This document shows positions 8,659 to 17,457 of a DNA stretch of 64,000 bases, piece by piece (the stretch's first letter is position 1; each line of letters begins with the position of its first letter). The DNA lies in contig CBDCIT010000050.1 of the NCBI GenBank assembly GCA_965217615.1, positions 1-64,000 on the forward strand, read 5' to 3'. This stretch comes from CAVOAK01 sp965217615 (lineage in GTDB: Bacteria; Pseudomonadota; Alphaproteobacteria; UBA8366; CAVOAK01). The notes below the pieces were generated by a model. That model did no database searches. It was not told the DNA's origin and saw nothing but the letters and a program-made list of their open reading frames with translations. A program made the translations under genes and the position numbers.

Positions 8659-9962
8659 TGTCGCTAACACACGATATGACCGGTCTATGTAACAGATGAT
8701 CTGTCCGGTTTTAGATTTCCTCCAAATCTGGAGGAATCGGATGCGCCGGACGGAGCAGTTGCAGGGACTGAGATTGATGAAGTTCGAGGATGTCTACGGA
8801 CGTTGTTATCGGGGTGATTTGAGCCAGGCCGAGGCCTCGGAGATCCTGGGCATGTCGGAGCGGACGTTCCGGCGCTGGCGGGAGCGCTATGAGGCCGAGG
8901 GTGCCGAGGGTTTGTACGACCGGCGCCTTGGGCGGGTCTCGGCGCGCCGCGCGCCGGTGGACGAGGTGATGCGGGTGCTGGAGCTGTTCGAGACGCGCTA
9001 CCCGAACTTCACGGCCAAGCACTTCCACGAGAAGCTGGTCTGCGAGCATGGCTTCGGGCTGAGCTACAACTGGCTTCGCCTGAGCTTGCAGGCGCACGGC
9101 AAGATCAAGCCGGCGCCCAGGCGCGGGGCGCCACCGCCGGAAGCGGCCGCGCCGACCGGTGGTGGGGATGATGCTGCACCAGGACGGCTCGAGCCACGAG
9201 TGGGTTGCGGGCCAGTGGTGGGATCTGATCGTGACCATGGACGATGCGACATCGGAGGTCTATTCGGGCTTCTTCGTTGCCGAGGAGGGCACGATGAGCA
9301 CGTTCCGCGGGCTCGGCGAGGTGATCGCCGAAAACGGGCTGTTCTGCTCGCTCTACGCCGATCGGGCCTCGCACTACTGGCACACGCCCGAGGCAGGCGG
9401 CGGTGTGGACAAGGACAACCCGACCCAGGTCGGCCGGGCCTTGGCGCAGCTCGGAGCGCATGTTCGGGACCTTGCAGAAGCGCCTGCCCCAGGAGCTGCG
9501 CCTCGCCGGGATCGCCACCATGGCCGAGGCCAATCGCTTTCTCGAGGAGCTCTTCTGGCCGGCGCACAACGCCCGCTTCGCCCGCCCGGCCGCGGACACC
9601 GGCTCGGCCTTCGTGGCTTTTGCCGGCACGCTCGAGGACATCCTCTGCGCCCAGGAGGACCGCGTCGTCGCGGGCGACAACACCGTGCGCTACAAGAACC
9701 GCACGCTGCAGATCCCGGCCGATCGCCACCGCCACCACTACGTCAAGGCGCAGGTCCGGGTGCACGAATATCCCGACGGCCACCTGGCCGTCTTCCACGG
9801 ACCCAGGTGTCTGGCGCGCTACCGCGCCGACGGCGAAACCATCGACGACGACAGGCTCCAGGCCGCGTGACCCGCTTCGACGCGACCGAGCCAAACCACC
9901 ACAACAGAAGCGGTCAATTCATACGGTACATAAAGCGGTCAACTCAGTTTGTTATCGACACT
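8659..9962 (+). mobile_element. ISNCY (IS1202-like) element with long target duplication
   Basis: The element starts TGTCG at 8659. Its right end, read inverted, gives the same TGTCG followed by TAACA about two bases inside 9962, with further matching blocks (GACCG and TATGTA) about 20-33 bases in. A 15-bp direct repeat flanks both sides. The element is about 1.3 kb and holds one broken transposase gene. Confidence 0.78.
8741..9870 (+). pseudogene. ISNCY-family transposase, two frameshifts
   Basis: The ATG at 8741 (MRRTEQLQGL) starts a helix-turn-helix domain with LSQAEASEILGMSERTF and GLYDRRLGRVSARR (residues ~20-75), typical of ISNCY transposases. Near 9130 the frame changes to one reading MVGMMLHQDG and IVTMDDATSEVYSGFF, which holds the first catalytic Asp, then SHYWHTPEAGG. 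Near 9460 it changes again, with a short deletion removing the usual PAYSPEARGR stretch, to SERMFGTLQKRLPQEL and the C-terminal beta domain, ending at 9870. An intact enzyme would be about 420 residues. Two frameshifts and a deletion in the catalytic core make it inactive. Confidence 0.85.
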
Positions 9963-9977
9963 ATTCGGCGCGGCCTT
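9963..9977 (+). repeat. Right 15-bp target duplication of the ISNCY element
   Basis: Exact copy of the 15-mer at 8644-8658, immediately after the right end of the element. Confidence 0.8.
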
Positions 9978-10071
9978 CGGTTCGACGTGTCGAACCGGCT
10001 TGTCGACCATGCCCTAGAAGATGAAGGCGGATGCAGCGTCGGATCATGCGTGCAGTGCACGCGCGCGCCGT

Positions 10072-10356
10072 TCAGCGGTGGCGCGGTCGGCGCGCCTGCG
10101 CAAGCTCGTAGCTCGCCTGCATCCGCATCCAGTGCTCGGCGGTGCCCCAGCCGATATCCTCAAGCGCCAACGCCATGTTCGCGGACACTCCCGCCTTGCC
10201 GTTCAGCAGCCGCGACAGCGTTCCGCGCTCGCAGCCGAGCTGCGCCGACGTCTCGGTCACGTTCCAGCCCATATCGTCCATGCTCTCGCGGATGAGTTCG
10301 CCCAGGTGCGGCGGGTTCTGCATCGGGCCGACGTGATCGCTCGCAATGTCGTTCAT
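10072..10356 (-). CDS. higA: HigA-type antitoxin, XRE-family DNA-binding protein
   Basis: ATG 10356 has a GGGAG about 8 bases upstream and gives 94 residues. The core is a HigA helix-turn-helix: NPPHLGELIRESMDDMGW, then ETSAQLGCERGTLSRLLNGK and VSANMALALEDIGWGTAEHW. HigA binds and neutralises the HigB mRNA interferase and represses their shared promoter. The reading frame is open upstream into the toxin gene with no intervening stop, so toxin and antitoxin lie in one frame; the antitoxin start must be internal. The antitoxin looks intact although the toxin is broken, a common end state of toxin-antitoxin decay. Confidence 0.85.
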   Translation of the reverse strand: MNDIASDHVGPMQNPPHLGELIRESMDDMGWNVTETSAQLGCERGTLSRLLNGKAGVSANMALALEDIGWGTAEHWMRMQASYELAQARRPRHR

Positions 10357-10647
10357 GGTCAGTGCTCCCATTCGGTCATGGTGGTCGATTAGGTCCACGT
10401 CCACGGCCTCGCCGTCCTCGAAGCGGAACACCACACGTCAGTTGCCCGAGACGCGAACGCTCCACTGGCCCGCGCGGTCGCCCTTCAGGGGATGCAGCCG
10501 AAAGCCCGGCGCGTCGGCGCTGCCCGGATGCGTTGCCTCTTGCAGACGGAACAGGATACGCCGAAGCCGTGGCGCGAGACCGGCGGGCAGCCGCGCGGTG
10601 TCGTCGCGTTCGTGCAACGCCCGCAGTCCCTTGTGCCTGATCCTCAT
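10357..10647 (-). pseudogene. higB: HigB-type toxin with a stop codon at a conserved Trp
   Basis: The ATG at 10647 begins MRIRHKGLRALHERDD; the body contains LPAGLAPRLRRILFRL and GFRLHPLKGDRAGQWSVRV, a RelE/HigB fold. Right after VSGN a TGA (10438-10440) falls where HigB proteins have Trp in GNWR. The same frame then resumes RVVFRFEDGEAVDVDLIDHH, the normal C-terminal strands. A single G-to-A change of TGG explains it. Without the C-terminal strands and catalytic residues the toxin should be inactive. Frame and spacing are otherwise intact, so the mutation appears recent. Confidence 0.82.
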
Positions 10648-10912
10648 GATTCACTGTAGCGCGCCACGTTACACGCCGCAATCGCTCGCCGCGCCGTCGC
10701 GACCGGCGGCGACGTTGCGGAGCGGTAACGTATGCACGGCCCGATCCTGCGCTGCGGGAACATGTGCGGCGGCCGCTGCGGCGCGGCGGGACCGCGCGTG
10801 CCCGCACTGGCGCCGACAGTACGGGCCGAGTAAGTGATGCTGCCGGTGCGCGCTGTCAATTGCGACCGAAAAGTTCCCATTTTTTGGAGTGCGCCCCTAT
10901 GTCCGGACAGGA

Positions 10913-11520
10913 TCACTCGGCGGCCTTGACCGTATGCCGGGCGTGTTGATCCTCGAACTGTACCGGGCTCAGATATCCGAGCGCGGAGTGGAGACGTCGT
11001 GAGTTGTAGACCTCATCGATGAATCTGGGAAGGTCTGCGGTGACGTCGTCGAAAGTCTCGTATTCCATGAGATAGACTGCTTCGACCTTGAGGGTCTTCA
11101 TGAAACTCTCAGCAATAGCGTTCTCGTAAAGGTTGCCACGCCGGCTCATCGAGCCGATCAGCCCATGTTTGGCGAGCAGCTTGCGATAGTCCGCCGCTGC
11201 GTATTGGGCGAGTTCAATCGGTCGTCTCAACACTCTGGCATAGGAGGTTGCTATGACGGTACGCAGACGGCGGTCGGATCGGTCTGGACGGAGCAAGTTG
11301 CATTCGCCAGGTCGACCGGACTCGGCACGGCGTGAGGAGCTTGTTCGGTTCTGGGCAGCGATTGCGACGGGGCGTTCGAGCGAGGACGCGGCCCGAGATG
11401 CCGGTGTATCGTAGTAGGTGGAGCGTGGCAGGCCCATCAGACGACATCCTCGCGCGATGGTGAGCCCACGGGGCCGGCAATCACGGACGTAGTCGCGCTT
11501 CTCGGCCGTGGTGCGCTCTT
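10913..11520 (-). pseudogene. IS3-family orfB (DDE integrase core), middle deleted
   Basis: The 5' part reads RLMGLPRSTYYD, the start of an IS3 orfB. The frame then runs into non-homologous sequence and resumes at IELAQYAAADYRKLLAKHG, ending with the C-terminal third: MSRRGNLYENAIAESFMKTL (catalytic Glu in ENAIAE) and RRLHSALGYLSPVQFE. The first two catalytic Asp residues are missing. Non-functional. Confidence 0.82.
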
Positions 11521-11786
11521 GAGTGCCCTTTTAGAAACTCGATCTCCAGCGCCTGCCGGCCTACCAGGCGCTCAAGGGCAGAGATCTTCGCCTCATATTC
11601 CTGGAGAAGGCCGGCGGCTTCCTCGTCTTCGTCAAACGCGCCGGCTTCGAGCTTCGACACCCAGATGCGAATCAGGTTGCGCGAGACGTCGTGGCGCCTG
11701 TCCAGCCCGTGAAGCGTCTCGCCTCCGAGATATTCCTGAGCAACCTGTCGCTTGAACTCAATACTGTAGGTTCGGTGCTTGGCCAT
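11481..11786 (-). CDS. IS3-family orfA, helix-turn-helix transposase subunit
   Basis: MAKHRTYSIEFKRQVAQEYL begins a typical IS3 orfA, with a helix-turn-helix (LHGLDRRHDVSRNLIRIW) and a C-terminal leucine-zipper-like helix (ISALERLVGRQALEIEFLKG). It is about 100 residues, near normal. Normally a -1 frameshift joins it to orfB; here orfB is deleted, so the product could at most bind the IS ends. Confidence 0.75.
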   Translation of the reverse strand: MAKHRTYSIEFKRQVAQEYLGGETLHGLDRRHDVSRNLIRIWVSKLEAGAFDEDEEAAGLLQEYEAKISALERLVGRQALEIEFLKGHSRAHHGREARLRP

Positions 11787-12015
11787 GGCTTCCATCCTCT
11801 GAAAGCTCAGCGTTCCCGGTCAATTCCAAACGTGCAACCTGTCCACCCTCAGGGGCGCACTCCAGATAGGGGGTCATCTGTGGACGTATGTGGACGCCCC
11901 TTCGGATGCAAGCAGTTTTCGGTCAGGTAGGTTTAGCATGTGGTCAGGTTCTGACGTATGTCCGGCCTCAATAAAGCGGCATTGATGCGCCGCGGGCCAG
12001 TATGGAGATGCGTGG

Positions 12016-12156
12016 ATCGGATCCAATATCGCCTCCGTGAGCTTGTATGCTCGGTCCATAGAACTGGTTTTCCGATCCCGTCTCATTGACCGTTTGCCCT
12101 TACCTGTCCTCCGTCCTGTTAACATCCCCGACGTCATCCCGATAGGCTGCAGCCGC
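12016..12156 (-). ncRNA. Candidate bridge-RNA locus of IS110 copy a
   Basis: This 3' non-coding segment is strongly conserved with 18700-18853 (shared blocks such as gatcccgtct and gaccgtttgccctta) although neither is coding. IS110/IS1111 elements encode a structured bridge RNA in a non-coding flank that specifies donor and target sites. Assignment here rests on position and conservation only; I did not fold it. Confidence 0.35.
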
Positions 12157-13184
12157 TCAGGCGGCAGCCTTCTCGAGATTCCGGTATGTTTCCTTCTTCG
12201 TCAAAAGCGCCCAGACGATGCGCGCCATTTTGTTGGCCAGTGCTACGGCAACCAGCTTTCGCGGCTTGCGCGCAAGCATGCGTGCCAGCCATGAGCCTTC
12301 CGGCACCCCGCGCCGGACGGCCCACCGGATCTCCGCCATGGCACCCGTGATCAGAAGCCGTCTGAGATCGCGCTGACCCATCTTGGATATCTTGCCCAAC
12401 CTCGGCTTGCCGCCGGTGTGTGCTGGCGCGGCACGAGGCCGAGAAAGGCAGCGAAGTCGCGTCCGCGCCGGAAGCTTTCCATCGGCGGCGCGAATGCCTG
12501 AACTGCCATTGCGGTGATCGGTCCGACGCTTGGTATCGTCATCAGTCGCGAAGCCTCTTCGTCCTGGCGCGCGCAGGTGCGGAGTTCCTTCTCCAAACCG
12601 ACAATCTTCTCATTCAGGCCGGCGATCTGTTCAAGCAGAAGGCCGCCCAGTTCGCGAACCGGCTCCGGTAGCCCCGAGGCCGGATCCAGGAGTTCTGCTT
12701 GCAGCCGACCGACATGAGCGGGCCCCTGCGGAGCGATGACGCCGAACTCCGCCAAGTGGCCGCGCAACGCGTTGATCGTCTGCGTGCGCTGACGCACCAA
12801 GAGATCGCGCGTGCGGAACAGCATCCCTTGGGTCTGCTGCTCTTCCCGCTTCACGGCCACGAAGCGCATGGTGGGACGCGAGGCCGCCTCGCAGATTGCC
12901 TCTGCGTCCGCGGCATCGTTCTTGTGGCGTTTGACAAAGGGCTTCACGTAAACCGGTGGGATCAGCTTTACCTCGTGTCCGAGCTTCTCGGTCTCCCGGG
13001 CCCAATAGTGAGAACTCGCGCAGGCCTCCATCGCCACCACGCAGCGCGGTTGCGAAGCAAGAAGGCCCAGGACCTTTATCCTGGTCAGCTTCTTTCGGAA
13101 TACAACCGATCCATCAGCTGCCGCGCCATGAAGTTGAAAACTGTTCTTCGCCAGATCGATGCCGATGATGCTAACGTCTCCCAT
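12157..13184 (-). pseudogene. IS110-family DEDD transposase, one frameshift
   Basis: ATG 13184 starts MGDVSIIGIDLAKNSF (first Asp of the RuvC-like DEDD domain), then VVAMEACASSHYW (Glu) and KNDAADAEAICEA (the two Asp). The C-terminal transposase_20 domain begins LMTIPSVGPITAMA with the serine region GRDFAAFLGLVPRQHT. At about 12415 the frame is lost; the correct C-terminus (KMGQRDLRRLLITGAMAEI to YRNLEKAAA) continues in another frame to 12157. Removing one base would restore about 342 residues, equal to the neighbouring paralogue. Probably inactive. Confidence 0.85.
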
Positions 13185-13262
13185 GAATGCCTCCTCCTCC
13201 AGGGGGTTGAATGAGACGCCACCTTGGCACATCGCGATGCCGTCGGCAGGGGCGTCCACTCC

Positions 13263-13739
13263 ATCGCCTCCATTGATGCAAGCATTTCTTTGAACGTCTC
13301 GGGGCATGTGGTCAGGTGTGGTCATCTGTCCGGCCTCATGATGCGGCTGGTTTGACGCCGCAGGCCCTTTATGAGGCGACAACAGTCAAGTGACAATTTG
13401 GACTATGGCGGCGGCATGCGTCGGTCTCCCCGGGTTTCCGGCTCTATGGTGATCGTGCCAGGTTCGGAACGTCTTCTTGCATCGGTCGCGCGGCAATACG
13501 CGTACCCACCTTTTATCCGGCCGGATCCGTCAGCCTGCGTGATCCGTACCCCGATCCCGCTTACTGCGGGCGCAACGTTCCGAGGGTGGGGCCCATCTGT
13601 ATGGCGGCGTCTTTCAGCCCGTCGGAGCTTCGGCCACACGCCACCCGGCCCAGCCCCGGCCGCGTCCGGCCGGTTTGGAACAGCGCGGTCTTGCGATCAG
13701 ATGAGCTTGGCGCCAGTCGGCACGAGACCGGTCTCGGAG
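13263..13739. other. 477-bp stretch between IS110 and RIT-1, nothing recognised
   Basis: A 138-codon frame on the plus strand and a 78-codon frame on the minus strand cross the region, but neither resembles a known family and their composition looks like shadow coding. The plus frame ends inside the RIT-1 inverted repeat. The stretch is probably debris of an older element that RIT-1 entered. Confidence 0.4.
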
Positions 13740-13833
13740 AACCGCCAATATGGGAACCTTAGGTTTATGGGAATCAAGTTGCTTTGATCACCTGATTTTC
13801 ACGGATCTGCGGCAGTTTCCAGTTCCCATAAAA
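13740..13833. repeat. RIT-1 left inverted repeat (~94 bp)
   Basis: Pairs with 17364-17457 with scattered mismatches. It includes the blocks ccttaggtttatggga, caagttgctttgatca and cagttcccataaaa. Confidence 0.88.
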
Positions 13834-13843
13834 GTTTGCTGCG

Positions 13844-14833
13844 CTACGCCGCAAGCATGGCCAGGAGTTGATCCTGCACCCCCTTGAAGTTTCCTTTTTG
13901 AATCTCTGGCGGCTGCCGCTCTGACAGGATCTCCAGTTTGTCGGCCGGGTCGACCCGCAGGTACATCTCGGTGGTTTGGATGCTTGCGTGACCCAGCCAC
14001 AGCCCTACCTGTCTGATGTCGCCGGTTGCCTCGAGGGTATGCAGCGCACATGCGTGACGCAGCGCGTGCGGCGACACCGTCTTGTGGGCGATGGACGGAA
14101 CGACGGACGAGGCGGTCGCGGCATGAACCGCGAGGCGCTTGGCAAAGCCACGCCGTGTCATTCCGGTCCCTTGTGCATTGAGGAACAGGTGGAAGTCCGT
14201 TCCATCCGGCCGCACGCCCAGCCAACTGTGTAGTGCCGTACTGGTTTCCTTCCAGAGCGGCAGAATGCGGCCGCGACGGCCCTTGCCCATGACCCGGACC
14301 TGGTTGAGTTCGGGTTGCGTGAGGCTGTCAAGGTGAAGGCTGACCAGTTCCGACACCCTCAGGCCGGCATTGTAGGTCAGGCACAGCATCGCCTGATCCC
14401 GCAGGCCGGTTCGTGTCGTCGTATCCGGTGCATTGAGCAGGGCCTGAACTTCGTCGCGGGTCAGATAGTCGATCAATGGCTGATCGCCTTTCTTGAAGGG
14501 GATGGCACGAACCTGCGCTGCGTAATCGAGATATTCAGGATATCGGAACTCAAGATAACGGTAGAAGGCCTTGATCGCTGCGAGTCTCATGTTGCGTGTA
14601 TTCACGCCATTGTTGCGTTCCGTCTCGAGGTGGCCGAGAAAGGCGAGCAGGTTCTCCGTATCGAGATGTTCGATCTTCAACCGACATGGCTGTATTCCGA
14701 GGAGTTCGGCAACAAAGGTAACCAGCATCCTGAACGCAGTGACATAGGATTCGATGGTATGCGGGCTGACGCCCCGTTCATGCGGCAGGTATTCCCGCAG
14801 GAACCCGGCCAACGGTTTTGCAAGATCAGTCAT
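13844..14833 (-). CDS. RIT-1 third tyrosine recombinase (RitC)
   Basis: 329 residues from ATG 14833, which overlaps the end of the second gene by 8 bases. A longer frame to 15001 lies inside the second gene and is not the start. It has an N-terminal SAM-like core-binding domain (LREYLPHERGVSPHTIESY) and the catalytic domain with Arg in YNAGLRVSELVSLHL, HALRHACAL, LGHASIQTTEMYLRV and the nucleophile Tyr. All R..HxxR..H..Y residues are present. In RIT elements the three recombinases act together in movement; the separate roles are unknown. Its length matches RitC of RIT-2 (332 residues). Confidence 0.9.
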   Translation of the reverse strand: MTDLAKPLAGFLREYLPHERGVSPHTIESYVTAFRMLVTFVAELLGIQPCRLKIEHLDTENLLAFLGHLETERNNGVNTRNMRLAAIKAFYRYLEFRYPEYLDYAAQVRAIPFKKGDQPLIDYLTRDEVQALLNAPDTTTRTGLRDQAMLCLTYNAGLRVSELVSLHLDSLTQPELNQVRVMGKGRRGRILPLWKETSTALHSWLGVRPDGTDFHLFLNAQGTGMTRRGFAKRLAVHAATASSVVPSIAHKTVSPHALRHACALHTLEATGDIRQVGLWLGHASIQTTEMYLRVDPADKLEILSERQPPEIQKGNFKGVQDQLLAMLAA

Positions 14834-15749
14834 TGTTATCCCCCCTGATATGAAGTTCTTCGGTTGCGGCCGATATCCGGTTGAGCAGGGCGGGTGTCGC
14901 TTCGAGGTACCAGTAGGTGTCGGCGATATTCGAGTGACCAAGGTAGGTTGAGAGCGCCAGCATGCGCCGACTGATATCGCGACGGTTGCTGGATGCGGCA
15001 CCGATCAATGCACGCTCCGCGAAGCCGTGGCGCAAGTCATGCAAGCGCGGGCCAGGGGTGCCTGGCTTGCCGCGCAGGCCTACACGGCGAGCAAGCCTGA
15101 CAAATGTTCCCGTCAGGTAGTCCGGATCGACAGCACGTCCCGACGGCATGATGAACATCGGATCATCCAGTGCGCCAGGGCCTCGTTTCTCGAGATAGGC
15201 ATCGAGAGCGACCTTCACGGTGTCATCCAGAGGTAACAGGCGTGCTTTACCGAACTTGGCGTTGTGGACCTCAAGGCCATCCTCGGTCAGATCCCTGATC
15301 CGCAGGCCAACCGCTTCGGACCGCCGCATGCCGGTTGCCGCCAGCAAGCCGATGATGGTGTGGAACGTATGCGGGGTGATCGAGCCTGAGGGTGGAAGCT
15401 CCAGCGCAGCGTTCATGATTTGTCTGATGCCACCAAGCGACAACAGGTGAGGCGGTGGCCGGTGCCGGAGCGGTCGACCCATAGCGTCGCGGTGAGGAAT
15501 TTCGTGGCGCTCGTCCTCGGCATGCAGATACGCGGCAAACCCGCACACGACACGGAGCCTGAATGCCCGCCGCCCTTGCGACGGTGCCTGCGATGCCCAG
15601 TCCAGTACTGTCGCGACCTGCACGAACTGATCGCCCTGTGCTTCGGCATGGGCGGCAAAGCTACCGAGAAGACGTTCCTCGCCGCTATAGGACAGGCCCG
15701 TTGCTTGCTTCATAGACACATAGGATGCGGCCTTGTCGGTCAGGGTCAT
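14826..15749 (-). CDS. RIT-1 second tyrosine recombinase (RitB)
   Basis: 307 residues. Its ATG overlaps the stop of the first gene (ATGA, 15746-15749), showing translational coupling. The N-terminal domain (SYVSMKQATGLSYSGEERLL) is followed by catalytic motifs GMRRSEAVGLRIRDL, HDLRHGFAER and STYLGHSNIADTYWYLEA with the nucleophile Tyr. The long insert between HxxR and the last His/Tyr motif is also seen in the second gene of RIT-2, so it marks the RitB class. Confidence 0.9.
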   Translation of the reverse strand: MTLTDKAASYVSMKQATGLSYSGEERLLGSFAAHAEAQGDQFVQVATVLDWASQAPSQGRRAFRLRVVCGFAAYLHAEDERHEIPHRDAMGRPLRHRPPPHLLSLGGIRQIMNAALELPPSGSITPHTFHTIIGLLAATGMRRSEAVGLRIRDLTEDGLEVHNAKFGKARLLPLDDTVKVALDAYLEKRGPGALDDPMFIMPSGRAVDPDYLTGTFVRLARRVGLRGKPGTPGPRLHDLRHGFAERALIGAASSNRRDISRRMLALSTYLGHSNIADTYWYLEATPALLNRISAATEELHIRGDNND

Positions 15750-17299
15750 GGCGCGTCTCCCGGCCAGGGTTGCGCGACCTCCAGCAGCATTGGCCGGTCG
15801 ACCCGTGCGTAAAGCGTTGTGGTTTCGACCGATTGGTGACGCAGAAGCGTGGCCACGGTTTCGAGTGATGCGCCGCCACGCAGCAGACCTGTTGCGCGTG
15901 AATGCCGAAACAGATGCGCGGCAGGCAAACCTTCGGCATCGATTCCGGCCCTTTTCATGGCCCGCCGAACAATGGGGGAAACGCTGCTTCCACAGGACAA
16001 CGCGTGATACGGGGCACGAGCGCCCAGAAAAACAAACTCGCTGCGCATGTGAGGTCGGCCCTCAAGGATATAAATCTTCAGGGCGTTACCGGCATCCTGG
16101 GGCAGCGGTAGCGCGACCCTTTGGCGTGACTTGCCGTTGACGTGGATACGAGCTTGCTCCCAGTCAATATCATCCAGCCGCAGGGCTGCGATGTCGCCGG
16201 CCCGCAGCGCAAGCCGGGCCAGCAGCAGCATGATGGCGTGATCCCGCATGCCGACCGGCGTGTCCGTGTCGCAACTCGCAATCAACGCCTCGATATCGGC
16301 TTCGCTGACGTATCGTGGCAAGGCGGCTGTCGGTTGCTGCCTGACGGTTGGCACGGCGGCAACGAGCCCCGGTCGGCAGATTCCGTTGGCGCCCAGGTAC
16401 CGCAGATACGCGCGCATGGCTGTTGCCAGGTTCGCGAGTTGGCCAGACGAACCGACTTGCGCCCAGTTTGCGAAAGCATTCCGGATGGTGACCACATCAT
16501 ACGCCGCCGGATCGTCACCCAGGTCTGGAAGCAGTATCCGATGCAGATACCGGTCATAATTTTGGATGGTTGTCTCGCGCGCCCCACGATGACGACGCAT
16601 CCAGTCGAGAAAGCCATCGACAAGATCGCTGCGTGCCGCAGGCGGTTCCGTCTCACGCCAATACCCGATCACTCCTTCACGGACGAGAAAGTCGGCAAAC
16701 TTCACGATTCTCTTTCGAAACCCGGATGATGATCTACCGAGCTTGCCAGCATGTTTGAAAAAATGCGGGCACGCACAAGCACAGTCGTGACCGAGAAAAC
16801 TCTGGACCACTCCATCGTCGATCTGATCAAGAGCGAGGTCCGAAAGGTATAGCCAGACGATGAAATGGCGACACGAGCGCCGAAATTCTAGCATCGTGGA
16901 GCCGCTGTAACCTTGACCAGACAGACTTGAGATGAACGCGTCCACATGCTCACCGCCCTGGACGATAAACATCGGCATCTCCACCAGTTGGGCATCCATA
17001 AGATAGGTGAGAAACCTGTCGGCCCTCGATCGGCTTCTGCGCACGTGAGATTGAAACCCGGACGGACAGGTGCAGTCATGGGACATGAAGCCGGCAATCT
17101 TGCGAATATCCAGTGCCTCAATCTCTATCCCGTTGAAAGACAACCAGCGCACAATGTGCCTGGCAGTTCCCACGAGTGTATCGATCCAGGACGGCGCTAA
17201 GTCCTGATTTTCCAAGTAAGTCCGATACTCCGGAATGACATCATTCAACTGATGCCTAAGAACCGGGCGCGAAGTGTGTTTTTGAAAAGGAACAGCCAT
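15746..17299 (-). CDS. RIT-1 first tyrosine recombinase (RitA)
   Basis: 517 residues from ATG 17299, chosen because AGGAG lies about 9 bases upstream; a TTG at 17329 is possible. The N-terminal ~330 residues include Cys/His-containing segments (SHDCTCPSGFQSH, GHDCACACPHFFKH) that could bind metal and are not found in RitB or RitC. The C-terminal catalytic domain has ALRAGDIAALRLDDI, HLFRHSRATGLL and LLRHQSVETTTLYARV. First gene of a tight three-gene operon. Confidence 0.9.
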   Translation of the reverse strand: MAVPFQKHTSRPVLRHQLNDVIPEYRTYLENQDLAPSWIDTLVGTARHIVRWLSFNGIEIEALDIRKIAGFMSHDCTCPSGFQSHVRRSRSRADRFLTYLMDAQLVEMPMFIVQGGEHVDAFISSLSGQGYSGSTMLEFRRSCRHFIVWLYLSDLALDQIDDGVVQSFLGHDCACACPHFFKHAGKLGRSSSGFRKRIVKFADFLVREGVIGYWRETEPPAARSDLVDGFLDWMRRHRGARETTIQNYDRYLHRILLPDLGDDPAAYDVVTIRNAFANWAQVGSSGQLANLATAMRAYLRYLGANGICRPGLVAAVPTVRQQPTAALPRYVSEADIEALIASCDTDTPVGMRDHAIMLLLARLALRAGDIAALRLDDIDWEQARIHVNGKSRQRVALPLPQDAGNALKIYILEGRPHMRSEFVFLGARAPYHALSCGSSVSPIVRRAMKRAGIDAEGLPAAHLFRHSRATGLLRGGASLETVATLLRHQSVETTTLYARVDRPMLLEVAQPWPGDAP

Positions 17300-17363
17300 G
17301 TTCCAGAGTCTCCTGTATGGTTTACCCAACAGGAGCTAGGTCATTCGCCGGCCCAAGACTAAA

Positions 17364-17457
17364 TTTTATGGGAACTGAAATCTGCCGAAGATCCTTGAAA
17401 ATCAAGTGATCAAAGCAACTTGGTTCCCATAAACCTAAGGTGCCCATATTGGCGGTT
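17364..17457. repeat. RIT-1 right inverted repeat (~94 bp)
   Basis: Inverted partner of 13740-13833. It supplies the last ~20 codons and the stop of the interrupted IS110 frame (NRQYGHLRFMGTKLL then TGA). Confidence 0.88.

Larger units (their letters stand above)
10885..11864 (-). mobile_element. IS3-family element with internal deletion
   Basis: Inverted ends begin tggagtgcgcccct at 10885 and (inverted) 11864 and continue with related tgtcc/gtggaca blocks. A full IS3 element of this type is about 1.2-1.3 kb. This copy is 980 bp because the middle of orfB is missing. Confidence 0.8.
12010..13262 (-). mobile_element. IS110-family element, copy a
   Basis: The transposase gene is flanked by a short 5' side with a conserved block (ccaccttggcacatcgcgat, shared with the copy at about 22505) and a longer 3' non-coding side, about 12010-12156, shared with the copy at about 18700-18853. 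Exact ends cannot be set because IS110 elements lack clear terminal inverted repeats. Confidence 0.7.
13740..17457 (-). mobile_element. RIT-1: recombinase-in-trio element
   Basis: Three overlapping tyrosine recombinase genes on the minus strand lie between long imperfect inverted repeats at 13740-13833 and 17364-17457, both reading AACCGCCAATATGGG from outside inward. This is the RIT (recombinase in trio) architecture. The right end sits in an IS110 transposase gene, replacing its last ~20 codons with repeat sequence. The left flank is not the rest of that gene, so the insertion was followed by rearrangement. Confidence 0.9.

Noticed and set aside
10438..10440. Genome-wide TGA recoding to Trp, prompted by the HigB stop
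   Set aside because: TGA is used as a normal stop by many intact genes here; a single nonsense mutation is simpler.
13371..13787. 138-codon plus-strand ORF left of RIT-1
   Set aside because: No family resemblance; its last codons come from the RIT-1 inverted repeat.
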